DNA of 38,009 nucleotides from Giesbergeria sp. (GTDB lineage Bacteria > Pseudomonadota > Gammaproteobacteria > Burkholderiales > Burkholderiaceae_C). Each line of letters opens with the position of its first letter. Position 1 is the stretch's first letter. Location: contig JAKLLE010000034.1 of NCBI GenBank assembly GCA_023150295.1, forward strand, positions 1 through 38,009, read 5' to 3'. Below, in pieces: positions 13,993-23,043 of the stretch. Both the position numbers and the translations under genes were made by a program. The notes under the pieces are model-generated. The model was not told the DNA's origin and searched no databases. It was given only the letters and a program-made list of their open reading frames with translations.

Positions 13993-15261
13993 TCACTCGG
14001 CGGGCTTGTCCAGACCGAAGGCCGTGTGCAGCGAGCGCACGGCCAGTTCCAGATACTTCTCGTCGATCACGACGGAGGTCTTGATCTCGGAGGTGGAGAT
14101 CATCTGGATGTTGATGCCCTCTTCGCTGAGCGTGCGGAACATGGTGCTGGCCACGCCCACATGGCTGCGCATGCCGATGCCGACGATGCTGACCTTGCAG
14201 ATTTTGGCGTCGCCCACCACTTCCTGTGCGCCCAGTGCAGGCACGATTTTTCCCTTCAGTAGGTCGATGGTGCGTGCGTAGTCGTTGCGGTGCACGGTGA
14301 AGCTGAAGTCGGTCTTGCCGTCCTTGCTGAGGTTCTGGATGATGACATCGACTTCGATGTTGGCATCGGCCACGGGGCCCAGGATGCGATAGGCCACGCC
14401 GGGGGTGTCGGGCACGCCGAGCACGGAAATCTTGGCTTCATCGCGGTTGAAGGCGATACCGGATACGACGGCTTGTTCCATTTTTTCGTCTTCCTCAAAA
14501 GTGATCAAGGTGCCGGAGCGGGCTTCCTCGTTGATGTCGATGTCCCAGGGCGTGAAGCTGGAGAGCACGCGCACGGGTACCTTGTACTTGCCTGCAAATT
14601 CAACCGAGCGGATCTGCAGCACCTTGCTGCCCAGGCTGGCCATTTCGAGCATTTCTTCAAAGCTCACGGTGGACAGGCGCCGTGCGGCCGGGGCCACGCG
14701 CGGGTCGGTGGTGTAGACGCCATCGACGTCGGTGTAGATCAGGCATTCATCGGCCTTCATGGCCGCTGCCACCGCCACGGCCGAGGTGTCGGAGCCGCCA
14801 CGGCCCAGTGTGGTGATGTGGCCTTGCTCGTCAATGCCCTGGAAGCCCGTGACGATGACCACCTTGCCAGCGGCCAGGTCGGCGCGCACGCGCTGGTCTT
14901 CGATGGACTCGATGCGGGCCTTGGTGTAGCTGCTGTCGGTGCGTATGGGCACCTGCCAGCCCGCGTAGCTGACGGATTCCATGCCTTCGGACTGCAGGGC
15001 AATGGCCAGCAGTGCCGACGAGGCCTGTTCGCCCGTGGAGGCCAGCATGTCCAGTTCGCGGTGGTAGGCCTGGGAGGCGCGCTCGGGCGCCAGATCCTTG
15101 GCCAGGCCCAGCAGGCGGTTGGTTTCGCCGCTCATGGCGCTGGGCACCACGACGATCTGGTGGCCGGCACGCGCCCATTTGGCCACGCGCTTGGCGACAT
15201 TGCGGATGCGCTCGGTGGACCCCATCGAGGTGCCGCCGTACTTGTGAACGATCAATGCCAT
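13993..15261 (-). CDS. lysC: Aspartokinase
   Basis: The product is 422 aa from ATG 15261 ([12 protein letters not shown]); the frame continues upstream into tilS antisense and is not coding there. It catalyses ATP-dependent phosphorylation of aspartate, the first step toward lysine, threonine, methionine and diaminopimelate. The N-terminal kinase domain shows KYGGTSM and the GRGGSDTSA phosphate loop; two C-terminal ACT domains (about 265-410) indicate feedback control by amino acids. The length is normal for the monofunctional type. It is downstream of tilS on the same strand with a 92-nt gap and upstream of tRNA-Ser. I see no strong Shine-Dalgarno site. Confidence 0.95.
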   Translation of the reverse strand: MALIVHKYGGTSMGSTERIRNVAKRVAKWARAGHQIVVVPSAMSGETNRLLGLAKDLAPERASQAYHRELDMLASTGEQASSALLAIALQSEGMESVSYAGWQVPIRTDSSYTKARIESIEDQRVRADLAAGKVVIVTGFQGIDEQGHITTLGRGGSDTSAVAVAAAMKADECLIYTDVDGVYTTDPRVAPAARRLSTVSFEEMLEMASLGSKVLQIRSVEFAGKYKVPVRVLSSFTPWDIDINEEARSGTLITFEEDEKMEQAVVSGIAFNRDEAKISVLGVPDTPGVAYRILGPVADANIEVDVIIQNLSKDGKTDFSFTVHRNDYARTIDLLKGKIVPALGAQEVVGDAKICKVSIVGIGMRSHVGVASTMFRTLSEEGINIQMISTSEIKTSVVIDEKYLELAVRSLHTAFGLDKPAE

Positions 15262-15353
15262 GGGAGAGCTGTGTGACGAATCCGGGGGCTGCGGCGCGGG
15301 GTGGACACTGTTTTGGTAGGCGCCGCCGGGCTTCGTGCAGTAGGGGCCAAAAC

Positions 15354-16304
15354 TCAGGGATTGTACCAACGCAGCACGTCGCCCTCGCGCACCACCGTTC
15401 CGCGCCCGGCCTTGAGGTGGATCTGGTGGCCACGCGTGCGGCAGGCATCGATCTGCACCAGCAGCGCCTGCAGTTGCGCTGCGCTGGGGGTGGTGTGGTG
15501 CGCCTGGCGCAGCCAGTGGCGCAGCACGTTGGCCTGGCGCGCGCGGCCCAGTTGCTGCAGCGCGGCAATGCGTGGCGGGCTGCCCACCTGGGCCAGGTCT
15601 TGCACGGCCAATTCCTGCAGCAGCTCGCTGGCCTGCGCGGCGTGTGCGGCGCTGCGGGCAAAGGTGTCGCGGAACGCGGGGAAGGCGGCTTCCAGCGCGG
15701 GCAGCAGTTGGGCGCGGATGCGGTTGCGGGTGAAGTGCGGGTCTTGGTTGCTGGGGTCTTCCACCCAGCTTTGGCGGCGCGCGCGCAGCCAGTGACGCAA
15801 CTGCGCGCCGGGCACACGCAGCAGCGGGCGGTACCAGTGCAGCCCCGCCGCCTGCCAATGCGCCGGCATGGAGGCCAGCCCCGCCACCCCGGCCCCGCGC
15901 GACAGGGCCAGCAACAGGGTTTCGACCTGGTCGTCGGCATGCTGCGCCAACGCTATTGATTTGATAGCTAGTCCCGCAATACCAGTAAGCGCTGTGGCCT
16001 CAATACACTGATATCTTGCATTGCGTGCCGCGTCTTCGGGGCTTTGCCTCGGGGCAGCCCGTGCATCCACACGCTGCACGGCCAGGGGGACGCCCAGACG
16101 CTGGCACAGTGCGGTGCATTGCTGTTCGAAGTCATTGGCCGCATCCTGCAGGCCGTGGTGCACATGGATGGCCGCCACCTGGCCGGGCCAGCGCTCTGCG
16201 CAAGCCAGCAACAAAGCCGTGGAATCGGCGCCACCACTGAAGGCCACGGCCAGGGGCAGCTCGGGTGCGAAACCAGCCATGGCCTGGTCAAGCGCCAAAG
16301 TCAC
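15354..16304 (-). CDS. tilS: tRNA(Ile)-lysidine synthase
   Basis: The product is 316 aa. The start is set at GTG 16304, with GGAG 7 nt upstream; the longer frame to TTG 16430 would translate a CGGCG repeat into an Ala/Arg/Pro tail not seen in TilS. The P-loop SGGADST (about 22-28) and LAQHADDQVETLLL identify an N-type ATP pyrophosphatase. TilS converts C34 of tRNA-Ile(CAU) to lysidine so that it reads AUA; the gene is normally essential. Residues about 105-118 (ALTGIAGLAIKSIA) are encoded by a copy of the short repeat, just before the LAQH motif. It is placed between the chemoreceptor pseudogene and lysC. Confidence 0.92.
   Translation of the reverse strand: MTLALDQAMAGFAPELPLAVAFSGGADSTALLLACAERWPGQVAAIHVHHGLQDAANDFEQQCTALCQRLGVPLAVQRVDARAAPRQSPEDAARNARYQCIEATALTGIAGLAIKSIALAQHADDQVETLLLALSRGAGVAGLASMPAHWQAAGLHWYRPLLRVPGAQLRHWLRARRQSWVEDPSNQDPHFTRNRIRAQLLPALEAAFPAFRDTFARSAAHAAQASELLQELAVQDLAQVGSPPRIAALQQLGRARQANVLRHWLRQAHHTTPSAAQLQALLVQIDACRTRGHQIHLKAGRGTVVREGDVLRWYNP
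15952..15992 (-). repeat. Short palindromic repeat, copy B, inside tilS
   Basis: On the minus strand this is GCGCTTACTGGTATTGCGG followed by GACTAGCTAT-n7-ATAGC. It aligns without gaps to copy D through the coding part and is read in the same frame (Ala-Leu-x-x-Ile-Ala). It adds about 14 residues to TilS. Confidence 0.65.
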
Positions 16305-16370
16305 TGCTGGGCTCCGGAAATGTACGCGGTGGGCATGCGCCGATTGTGCGGCATGCCTTTGCTTTGGGCG

Positions 16371-16415
16371 CGGCGCGGCGCGGCGCGGCGCGGCGCGGCG
16401 CGGCGCGGCGCGGCG
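16371..16415 (+). repeat. Pentanucleotide tandem repeat (CGGCG)9
   Basis: Nine perfect CGGCG units, preceded by an imperfect GGGCG at 16366-16370. They lie between the stop of the chemoreceptor gene and the likely start of tilS, in its leader. A five-base unit is prone to slippage, and gain or loss of units would alter leader length and RNA structure. Confidence 0.9.
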
Positions 16416-16451
16416 TGCGTCAGCCTCCAACGCCGCGCAAGGACGGCATGG

Positions 16452-18261
16452 TCACGACGCCAGGCGGAAGCTCCCCACCACCTCGGTCAGGCGCACGGAC
16501 TGGTCCTTGAGGCTTTGCGCCGCTGCGGCGCTTTCCTCGACCAGGGCAGCGTTCTGCTGCGTCATCTGGTCCAGGTGGCCCACGGCCTGGCCGACCTCGG
16601 CAATACTGGTGCTTTGCTCATTGGTGGAGGCCGCGATCTCGGCCATGATGTCGGACACCCGCTGCACGGCCTGCACCACTTCAGACATGGTGGTGCCCGC
16701 ATCGTTGACCAGGCGCGAGCCGTTGGAGACCTGCTCCACCGAGGTGCCAATGAGCTGCTTGATCTCCTTGGCCGCCTCGGCGCTGCGCCCTGCCAACGCA
16801 CGCACCTCGCTGGCCACCACGGCAAAGCCGCGCCCCTGCTCGCCCGCACGGGCGGCTTCCACAGCCGCGTTGAGCGCCAGGATGTTGGTCTGGAAGGCAA
16901 TGCCGTCGATCACCTGGATGATGTCCTCGATCTTGCGCGAGGCGGCGTTGATCTGGTCCATGGTGCGCACCACGTCCCCCACCACCTGGCCTCCGCGCTG
17001 CGCCACAGTGGAGGCCTGGGCCACCATCTGGTTGGCCTGGCGTGCGGCATCGGCGTTGTGGCGCACGGTTTCGGTCAACTGCTGCATCGATGCGGTGGTT
17101 TCCTCCAGGCTGGAGGCCGTCAGCTCGGTGCGGCTGCTCAGGTCCTGGTTGCCGGTGGCGATCTCCTCGGCCGCCACGCGCACCGAGCCGCTGGCGTCAC
17201 GGATCTGCACCAGCACCCCGGCGAGCTTGCCCGCAAAGCTGTTGAAGCCGTCGGCAATCTGGGCCAGTTCGTCCTCGCCCTGTGCGTCGATGCGGCGCGA
17301 TAGGTCGCCCTCACCCGAGCCAATGTTGCGCATGGCGTCGCGCACCTGCGTCAGGCGCCGCAGTCGCTGCGCCAGAATGCCCGCCAGCACCGTACCGGCC
17401 ACCACCAGCACCACCAGCCCGGTGAGCACCGACACCTGCAGCATGGTGCCGATGGCCGACAGTGCCTCGGCCTTGTCCAGCGCAATGGCCAGCATCCAGC
17501 CCGTGCCCTCCACCGGCGCAACGGCCAGCAGCACGGGGCGGCCCTTCAGATCCATGTCCTGCAGGTCGGCGCTGCGCGCCATTTGCGCCAGCGCAGACGC
17601 CGACAACTGCGACGAGAGTTCGGCCGCAGGCTTGAGGGCAAGCTTGACGTCGGGGTGGGCGATGATGTTGCCGTCACTCCCCACCAGGAAGGCATAGCTG
17701 GAGGGCGTGGGCTTGATCGAGGCTACATTGGCCACCACCGCCGCCAGCGAGACATCGCCCGCCATCACCGCCTTGATGTCACTGCCCTGGCGCGCCGCCT
17801 GGGCAAAGGTCACCACCAAGCCAGCACCGCCCGCATCGGCATAGGGCGCCGTCAGAATGCCCGCCTGCGCTGCGGCGGCCTGCTGATACCAGGGGCGGGC
17901 CGTGGGGTCGTAGTCCGGGGGCAGGTTCTGCGGCTCGGAGAACACCGTGCGCTTGTCGGCGTAGCCAAAGTAGGTGGTATGAAAGCTGCCGGCCTTTTGC
18001 AGCATGTTGAGGTAGCGGGCGGGGTCGGCCTCGTCGAGCACGGCAGCGGCAGACTGCACGATGGCGGCCTTGGCACGCACCCGGTCGCGCAGGGCCTCGG
18101 TGTGGCTCAGGGCCAGTGCGCGCGACTGGGCACTGAGCTGGCTGTGGGCCTGGCTGCGCGCCGTGAGGTTAGTTGGCCGTGGCCAGGGCGCCCAGGCCCG
18201 CCAGCAGGCAAACCACACAAATCAGCAGAATCTGACCGCGCAGGGTCTTGAGGATGGCCAT
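16452..18261 (-). pseudogene. Methyl-accepting chemotaxis protein, frameshifted
   Basis: The natural start is ATG 18261 with GGAG 6 nt upstream. It encodes 30 residues of basic N-terminus and first membrane helix ([19 protein letters not shown]), then hits TAA at 18169-18171. The remainder continues in another frame from about 18167 ([13 protein letters not shown] onward). It contains a Cache-type sensor domain ([29 protein letters not shown]-like), a second membrane helix, HAMP, and a signalling domain with the conserved hairpin tip ([24 protein letters not shown] region). Extra bases GTTA at 18168-18171, next to GTTG, explain the shift. The gene is therefore broken, or this is a sequencing error. 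If intact it would be a membrane chemoreceptor. It sits between accA and tilS, interrupting an otherwise familiar core order. Confidence 0.85.
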
Positions 18262-18381
18262 CGTGCTCTCCTTGAACCGCCTGCCTGGGGCGGCACTGGG
18301 AGGCATCTTACATCTGGATGCAATGGGTCACCCACGGGTTTGCACGCACCCCGTGGGCCTGGGGCTACACCGCCAGCCAGA

Positions 18382-19356
18382 TCAGTGGTCGGCCTTGGTG
18401 TCGGTAAAGCGCCCGTAGCTCTGCAGGCGCTCGTAGCGGCGCTCGAGCAGGTCCTTCACCTTCAGGTCCGCCACTTGGCGGAAAGCATCTCCCAGTGCAC
18501 GCTTGAGCAGCGAGGCCATTTGCTTGGGGTCGCGGTGGGCGCCGCCCACGGGTTCGTTGACGATCTTGTCCACCAGGCCCAGCGCCTTGAGGCGGTGCGC
18601 CGTGATGCCCAGGGCCTCAGCGGCCTCCTGGGCCTTGTCGCTGGTCTTCCAGAGGATGGAGGCGCAGCCCTCGGGGCTGATGACGGAGTAGACCGAATAC
18701 TGCAGCATTAGCACCTGGTCGGCCACGGACAGCGCCAGCGCACCGCCCGAACCGCCCTCGCCGATGATGGTGGTGATGATGGGCACTTCGAGTTGCGCCA
18801 TCTCGTAGATGTTGCGGCCGATGGCCTCGGACTGGCCGCGCTCCTCGGCGTCGATGCCGGGGAAGGCGCCGGGCGTATCGACAAAGGTGAACACGGGCAG
18901 CTTGAACTTCTCGGCCGTCTTCATCAGACGCAGGGCCTTGCGGTAGCCCTCGGGCCGCGTCATGCCGAAATTGCGCGCAGCACGCTCCTTGGTGTCGCGC
19001 CCTTTCTGGTGGCCCAGCACCATGCAGGCGTGGCCGTTGAAGCGCGCCAGGCCGCCGACGATGGACAGGTCATCGGCAAAGTGCCGGTCGCCGTGCAGCT
19101 CGACAAAGTCGGTGAACAGCTCGCGCACATAGTCCAGCGTGTAGGGCCGCTCGGCGTGGCGCGCTATTTTGGTGATTTGCCAGGGCGAAAGGCTGGAGTA
19201 GATGTCCTTGGTGAGCTGCTGACTCTTCTTGCTGAGCTGCTCGATCTCGTCGGAAATATCGACCGCGCTTTCCGTCTGCACGTAGCGCAGTTCTTCGATC
19301 TTGGTTTCGAGTTCGGCAATCGGGGACTCGAAGTCCAGGAAGGTTTTTTTCGCCAA
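18382..19356 (-). CDS. accA: Acetyl-CoA carboxylase carboxyltransferase subunit alpha
   Basis: The product is 324 aa starting at TTG 19356 (reads [10 protein letters not shown]), with AGGAG 7 nt upstream. The open frame extends further 5' but is low-complexity there. It transfers the carboxyl group from biotin carboxyl carrier protein to acetyl-CoA with AccD, making malonyl-CoA for fatty acids. AccA features are visible: the coiled N-terminal helix ([12 protein letters not shown]), [13 protein letters not shown], the [10 protein letters not shown] loop, and [11 protein letters not shown]. The length is normal. A TTG start may keep synthesis low relative to the other subunits. Confidence 0.95.
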   Translation of the reverse strand: MAKKTFLDFESPIAELETKIEELRYVQTESAVDISDEIEQLSKKSQQLTKDIYSSLSPWQITKIARHAERPYTLDYVRELFTDFVELHGDRHFADDLSIVGGLARFNGHACMVLGHQKGRDTKERAARNFGMTRPEGYRKALRLMKTAEKFKLPVFTFVDTPGAFPGIDAEERGQSEAIGRNIYEMAQLEVPIITTIIGEGGSGGALALSVADQVLMLQYSVYSVISPEGCASILWKTSDKAQEAAEALGITAHRLKALGLVDKIVNEPVGGAHRDPKQMASLLKRALGDAFRQVADLKVKDLLERRYERLQSYGRFTDTKADH

Positions 19357-19471
19357 GATGGTTCTCCTCTTGTCTTTCAGATGTCCATTGCGCATCGCAC
19401 GCCCAGCGACGCACGAAACAGGCGCGCTCCAGACCAGAGCCGCCGTGCAAGGGCCGCCCCGCCGCACTGGC

Positions 19472-19543
19472 GGCGTCCCCCTGCCCGCAGCGCACAGCGC
19501 TGCGAGAGCGGGGGGAAGGCGCAAAGCGCCTCAGGGGGGTGCC
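19472..19543. repeat. Intergenic palindromic sequence
   Basis: GGCGTCCCCCT (19472-19482) pairs imperfectly with AGGGGGGTGCC (19533-19543), with further pairing inside (CAGCGC-a-CAGCGCTG, and GGCGC-aaa-GCGCC at 19518-19530). It lies between the glycosylase and accA genes, both on the minus strand. It resembles the GC-rich intergenic hairpins common in Comamonadaceae, as I recall them. It may act as an attenuator or mRNA stabiliser. Confidence 0.45.
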
Positions 19544-19554
19544 ACTCCATATCT

Positions 19555-20214
19555 TCAATACGTCACCGGCAGCGGGTCCAGCGAGCGCCAAATATACCAA
19601 GTGGCCACGCTGCACCAGGGCTGCCAGGCCTGGGCCACCTCGCGGGCATCGCTGCGGCTGACCGGGTCGCCGGAAAAATAGTTCTGGCTGATGCCGTTGA
19701 TCAGCCCCACGTCGTCGAGCGGCAGCACGTTGGGCCGCAGCAGGTGGAAGATAAGGAACATCTCGGCCGTCCAGCGGCCAATGCCGCGGATGGCCACCAA
19801 CTCGGCGATGATGGCCTCGTCGTCCATGCCGTGCCAGCCGTCCACATGCAGCTTGCCCGCGTCGAAATGCAGGGCCAAATCCACCAGGTACTCGACCTTG
19901 CGCGCCGACAGGCCGGCTGCGCGCATGTCATCGATCTTGAGCTTGAGCACGGCTGCGGGCGTCATGCGGCGCGGCAGCGCGGCAAAGCGCTCCCACACCG
20001 TCTGCGCGGCCTTGACCGAAATCTGCTGGCCCACGATGCTGCGCGCCAGCGTGACGAAGGCATCTCCGCGTGACTGCAGCACGGCGTCACCGTACTGGGG
20101 GATCAGGCGCTTCATCACCCGGTCCTTCTTCATGAGGTGCTTGCACGCCTCGGCCCAATAGCCGGGCGATGCCGGGCCGGACGCCTCAATTGCTATCTTT
20201 TTAGTAGCTGGCAC
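19555..20214 (-). CDS. DNA-3-methyladenine glycosylase II, HhH-GPD
   Basis: The product is 219 aa. The helix-hairpin-helix (LVAIRGIGRWTAEM, about 134-147) and the following LPLDDVGL with the catalytic aspartate identify the AlkA-type HhH-GPD superfamily. It excises alkylated bases from DNA as the first step of base-excision repair. The compact length matches the bacterial single-domain form rather than E. coli AlkA. Residues 2-9 (PATKKIAI) are encoded by repeat copy C, so the present N-terminus appears to be built from a repeat. The gene lies between cysS and accA in the same orientation. Confidence 0.9.
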   Translation of the reverse strand: MPATKKIAIEASGPASPGYWAEACKHLMKKDRVMKRLIPQYGDAVLQSRGDAFVTLARSIVGQQISVKAAQTVWERFAALPRRMTPAAVLKLKIDDMRAAGLSARKVEYLVDLALHFDAGKLHVDGWHGMDDEAIIAELVAIRGIGRWTAEMFLIFHLLRPNVLPLDDVGLINGISQNYFSGDPVSRSDAREVAQAWQPWCSVATWYIWRSLDPLPVTY

Positions 20215-20219
20215 CGCTT
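20192..20219 (-). repeat. Short palindromic repeat, copy C, at glycosylase start
   Basis: GCTAT-cttttta-GTAGC (20192-20208) followed by TGGCACCGCTTA. On the minus strand it supplies the start codon neighbourhood and the first codons of the glycosylase gene. It is read in the same frame as copies B and D (GCT ACT AAA AAG ATA GCA). Confidence 0.6.
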
Positions 20220-20259
20220 ACCCCATATGCCTTGGAAGCCAATTTCTTCTGTAAACGCA

Positions 20260-21636
20260 TCACGCCGCAGCTTCCCAGGTGGTGCCTGTGGGTGAGTCCT
20301 TGAGCACGATGCCCTGCTCCAGCAGCTCCTTGCGGATGCGGTCGGCCTCGGCAAAGTTCTTGGCTGCCTTGGCGGCGGCGCGCGCGGCGATCTGGGCCTG
20401 GATGGCGGCCTCGTCGAAACCAGCCCCCGCCTGCAAAAAGGCCTGCGGGTCGCCCTGCAAGAGGCCCAGGCAGCCGCCCAGCGCCTTGAGCAGGCCGGCG
20501 GCCTGCGCCGACTGGCTGCGGTTGACTTCGCCCGCCAGTTCGAACAGCACCGCCACCGCCTCGGGCGTGCCAAAGTCCTCGTCCATGGCGGCCTGGAAGC
20601 GCGCGGCGTAGGGCTCCTTCCAGTCGATGATCACCTCGGCGGGCGCAACGAGCGAAAGCGCGGTGTACAGGCGCTTGAGCGCAGCACGCGCGTCGTCCAG
20701 GTGCGCATCGCTGTAATTCAGCGGGCTGCGGTAGTGGCTGCGCACGACAAAGAAGCGCACGGTTTCGGCGTCGTACTCTTTCAGCACGTCGCGGATGGTG
20801 AAGAAGTTGCCCAGGCTCTTGGACATCTTTTCGTTGTCCACGTTGATGAAGCCGTTGTGCATCCAGAAGCGCGCGAGCATCTGGCCGTGGGCGCCTTCGC
20901 TCTGGGCGATTTCGTTCTCGTGGTGGGGGAACTGCAGGTCGGCACCGCCGCCGTGGATGTCGAAGCTCTCGCCCAGCAGTTCGCAGCCCATGGCAGAGCA
21001 CTCGATGTGCCAGCCCGGGCGGCCCTCGCCCCAGGCGCTTTGCCACTTGACCTCGGCGGGCTCGGTGGGCTTGGCGCTCTTCCAGAGCACGAAGTCCAGC
21101 GGATCGCCCTTGCCTTCCTGCACGGCCACGCGCTCGCCAGCCTGCAGTTCATCCAGCGACTTGCCCGAGAGCTTGCCGTAGCCGGGGAACTTGCGCACGG
21201 CGTAGTTCACGTCGCCATTGCCCGCCTGGTAGGCCAGGCCCTTGCCTTCAAGCTGGCCGATCAGCGACAGCATCTGCGGCACGTAGTCGGTGGCACGGGG
21301 TTCATGGTCGGGGCGTTGGATGCCCAGGGCGTCGGCGTCCTCGCGCAGCGCGGCGATCATGCGGTCGGTCAGGCTGCGGATGGTTTCGCCGTTGTGCACC
21401 GCGCGCTGGATGATCTTGTCGTCGATGTCGGTGATGTTGCGCACGTAGGTCACGCGCAAACCACTGGTGCGCAGCCAGCGCTGCACCACATCAAAGGCGA
21501 TCATCGAGCGCGCATGGCCCAGGTGGCACAGGTCGTACACGGTCATGCCGCACACGTACATGCGCACATGGCCGGGTTCGAGCGGGGAAAAAGCCTCCAG
21601 CGCACGCGACAGCGTGTTGTAGATACGCAAGCTCAT
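20260..21636 (-). CDS. cysS: Cysteinyl-tRNA synthetase
   Basis: The product is 458 aa from ATG 21636 (MSLRIYNT). It charges tRNA-Cys with cysteine. Class I signatures are present: CHLGHARS (HIGH motif, 38-41) and KMSKSLGN. The zinc ligand Cys29 (YVCGMTVYD), WHIECSAM and FPHHENE complete the expected zinc and active sites. The length is standard. It is the first gene of the leftward block cysS, glycosylase, accA. The open frame beyond the ATG has no support. Confidence 0.97.
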   Translation of the reverse strand: MSLRIYNTLSRALEAFSPLEPGHVRMYVCGMTVYDLCHLGHARSMIAFDVVQRWLRTSGLRVTYVRNITDIDDKIIQRAVHNGETIRSLTDRMIAALREDADALGIQRPDHEPRATDYVPQMLSLIGQLEGKGLAYQAGNGDVNYAVRKFPGYGKLSGKSLDELQAGERVAVQEGKGDPLDFVLWKSAKPTEPAEVKWQSAWGEGRPGWHIECSAMGCELLGESFDIHGGGADLQFPHHENEIAQSEGAHGQMLARFWMHNGFINVDNEKMSKSLGNFFTIRDVLKEYDAETVRFFVVRSHYRSPLNYSDAHLDDARAALKRLYTALSLVAPAEVIIDWKEPYAARFQAAMDEDFGTPEAVAVLFELAGEVNRSQSAQAAGLLKALGGCLGLLQGDPQAFLQAGAGFDEAAIQAQIAARAAAKAAKNFAEADRIRKELLEQGIVLKDSPTGTTWEAAA

Positions 21637-21770
21637 GGAATGGTGTTCAGGAATGGGCGAGAGGGGGATGCCGCACCACGGGGCGGCGGTTGAGGGCCAC
21701 AGGTTTGCACGGCAAACCAACCGCAGCGGCAAGGCCGCGGCGCCATGGGTAACTACCAGTGGCAACAGGA

Positions 21771-21799
21771 TTCGTGCATGAGACCCCCTCAGCTACAAT
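21771..21799 (+). promoter_or_regulatory. Possible promoter for the TPR gene
   Basis: TACAAT (21794-21799) is a good -10 element, with a weak TTCGTG (21771-21776) at 17-bp spacing, 59 nt ahead of the start codon at 21858. A GC-rich hairpin (GCCCGG...CCGGGT region, about 21814-21832) follows in the leader. Confidence 0.35.
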
Positions 21800-21857
21800 C
21801 CGCGGGAGTATAAGCCCGGCCCGGGTTCGGGCGCTTTCACCCCCCTGAACAGCACCC

Positions 21858-22979
21858 ATGACGCACGTTCGCCGCACACTCCCCCGATTCCTGCGCCTTC
21901 TGGCCCTGGCAACCCTGGTGGGAACAGGCCTGGCACAGGCCAACGATTACAGCGAAATCACCCAGTTGCTCAAGGCCGGCAAACCCGCCGACGCCCTGGC
22001 CAAGGCCGACCAGCGCCTGGCCGAAACCCCGCGCGACCCGCAACTGCGCTTCCTGCGCGGCGTGGCCCAGGCCGATGCGGGCAAGCAAAGCGATGCCATC
22101 GTCACCTTCACCAAGCTGACCGAGGAATACCCCGAGCTGCCCGAGCCCTACAACAACCTGGCCGTGCTGTACGCAGGCCAGAACCAGCTCGACAAGTCCC
22201 GCGCCGCGCTGGAAATGGCCATCCGCACCAACCCCAGCTACGCCACTGCGCACGAAAACCTGGGCGACATCTACGCCAAGCTCGCCAGCCAGGCCTATAG
22301 CAAAGCGCTGCAGCTCGACGCCAACACAGCCAACTCGGTCAAGCCCAAGCTGGCCATGATCCGCAGCCTGTTCAGCGCCGAAGCCGGGCGCGGCGCGCGG
22401 CCCGGCACCGGCACCACCACAGCGGCCGCTGCGACAGCCGCCCCGGCGCCAGCGACCAAACCCGCCACCACGGCGGCCCCCGCCCCTGCTGCCACGGCCA
22501 CCCCCGCAACCAGCCCGGCGCCCGCACTGCAGGCCAGCGCGGCCCCGACCGCGACAGCAGCAGCCACTGCCAGCCCGGCCCCTGCAGCGGCGCCGACGCC
22601 TGCACCCGCTCCCAGCAGCAAAGCTGCCGACGGCGAAACCGCCGAACGCGATGTGAAAGCCGCCGTGGAAGCCTGGGCTGCCGCCTGGTCCGCCAAGGAC
22701 ATGAAGGCCTACCTGGGCGCCTACGGCAAGGACTTCACCCCGCCCGGCCGCCAAAGCCGCGCCGCCTGGGAGAAGGAGCGCGAAGCGCGCATCGTGGGCA
22801 AGTCCCGCATCAGCGTCAAGCTGTCGGATCTGCAGATCAGCGTGCAGGGCGACAAGGCCACCGTGCGCTTCCAGCAGGCCTACAGCGCCGATGCGCTGAA
22901 CGTGTCCAGCCGCAAGACGCTGGACTTGGTGCAGCAGCAAGGCCGCTGGGCCATCGTGCGCGAGTCCACTGGCGGCTGA
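21858..22979 (+). CDS. Exported TPR protein with C-terminal NTF2-like domain
   Basis: The product is 373 aa. A signal peptide (FLRLLALATLVGTGLAQA, cleaved around residue 29) leads into TPR-like repeats (about 30-165; LRFLRGVAQADAGKQ, YNNLAVLYAGQNQ, ENLGDIYAKLASQAY). A strongly Ala/Pro/Thr-rich linker (about 178-255) follows. The C-terminal ~110 residues (VEAWAAAWSAKDMKAYLGAYG to WAIVRESTGG) look like the NTF2/SnoaL-type domain attached to many L,D-transpeptidases. The next gene is an L,D-transpeptidase ending in a related domain, so both probably act together in the periplasm on peptidoglycan. I do not know a specific substrate. Confidence 0.75.
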   Translation: MTHVRRTLPRFLRLLALATLVGTGLAQANDYSEITQLLKAGKPADALAKADQRLAETPRDPQLRFLRGVAQADAGKQSDAIVTFTKLTEEYPELPEPYNNLAVLYAGQNQLDKSRAALEMAIRTNPSYATAHENLGDIYAKLASQAYSKALQLDANTANSVKPKLAMIRSLFSAEAGRGARPGTGTTTAAAATAAPAPATKPATTAAPAPAATATPATSPAPALQASAAPTATAAATASPAPAAAPTPAPAPSSKAADGETAERDVKAAVEAWAAAWSAKDMKAYLGAYGKDFTPPGRQSRAAWEKEREARIVGKSRISVKLSDLQISVQGDKATVRFQQAYSADALNVSSRKTLDLVQQQGRWAIVRESTGG

Positions 22980-23043
22980 TGCATCGGTTCCCGTCCCCCA
23001 AGGGCCGCCCTCCCGCGGCAAGGTTTCTCTGCTGAGTCTGCGC

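Noticed and set aside
14290-15276. Long plus-strand frame opposite lysC
   Set aside because: Antisense of a certain gene; its Gly/His/Ala-rich composition is typical of reversed high-GC codons.
16305-16430. N-terminal extension of tilS through the CGGCG repeat
   Set aside because: It would add an Ala/Arg/Pro tail unlike TilS, and a GTG with a good Shine-Dalgarno lies at 16304.
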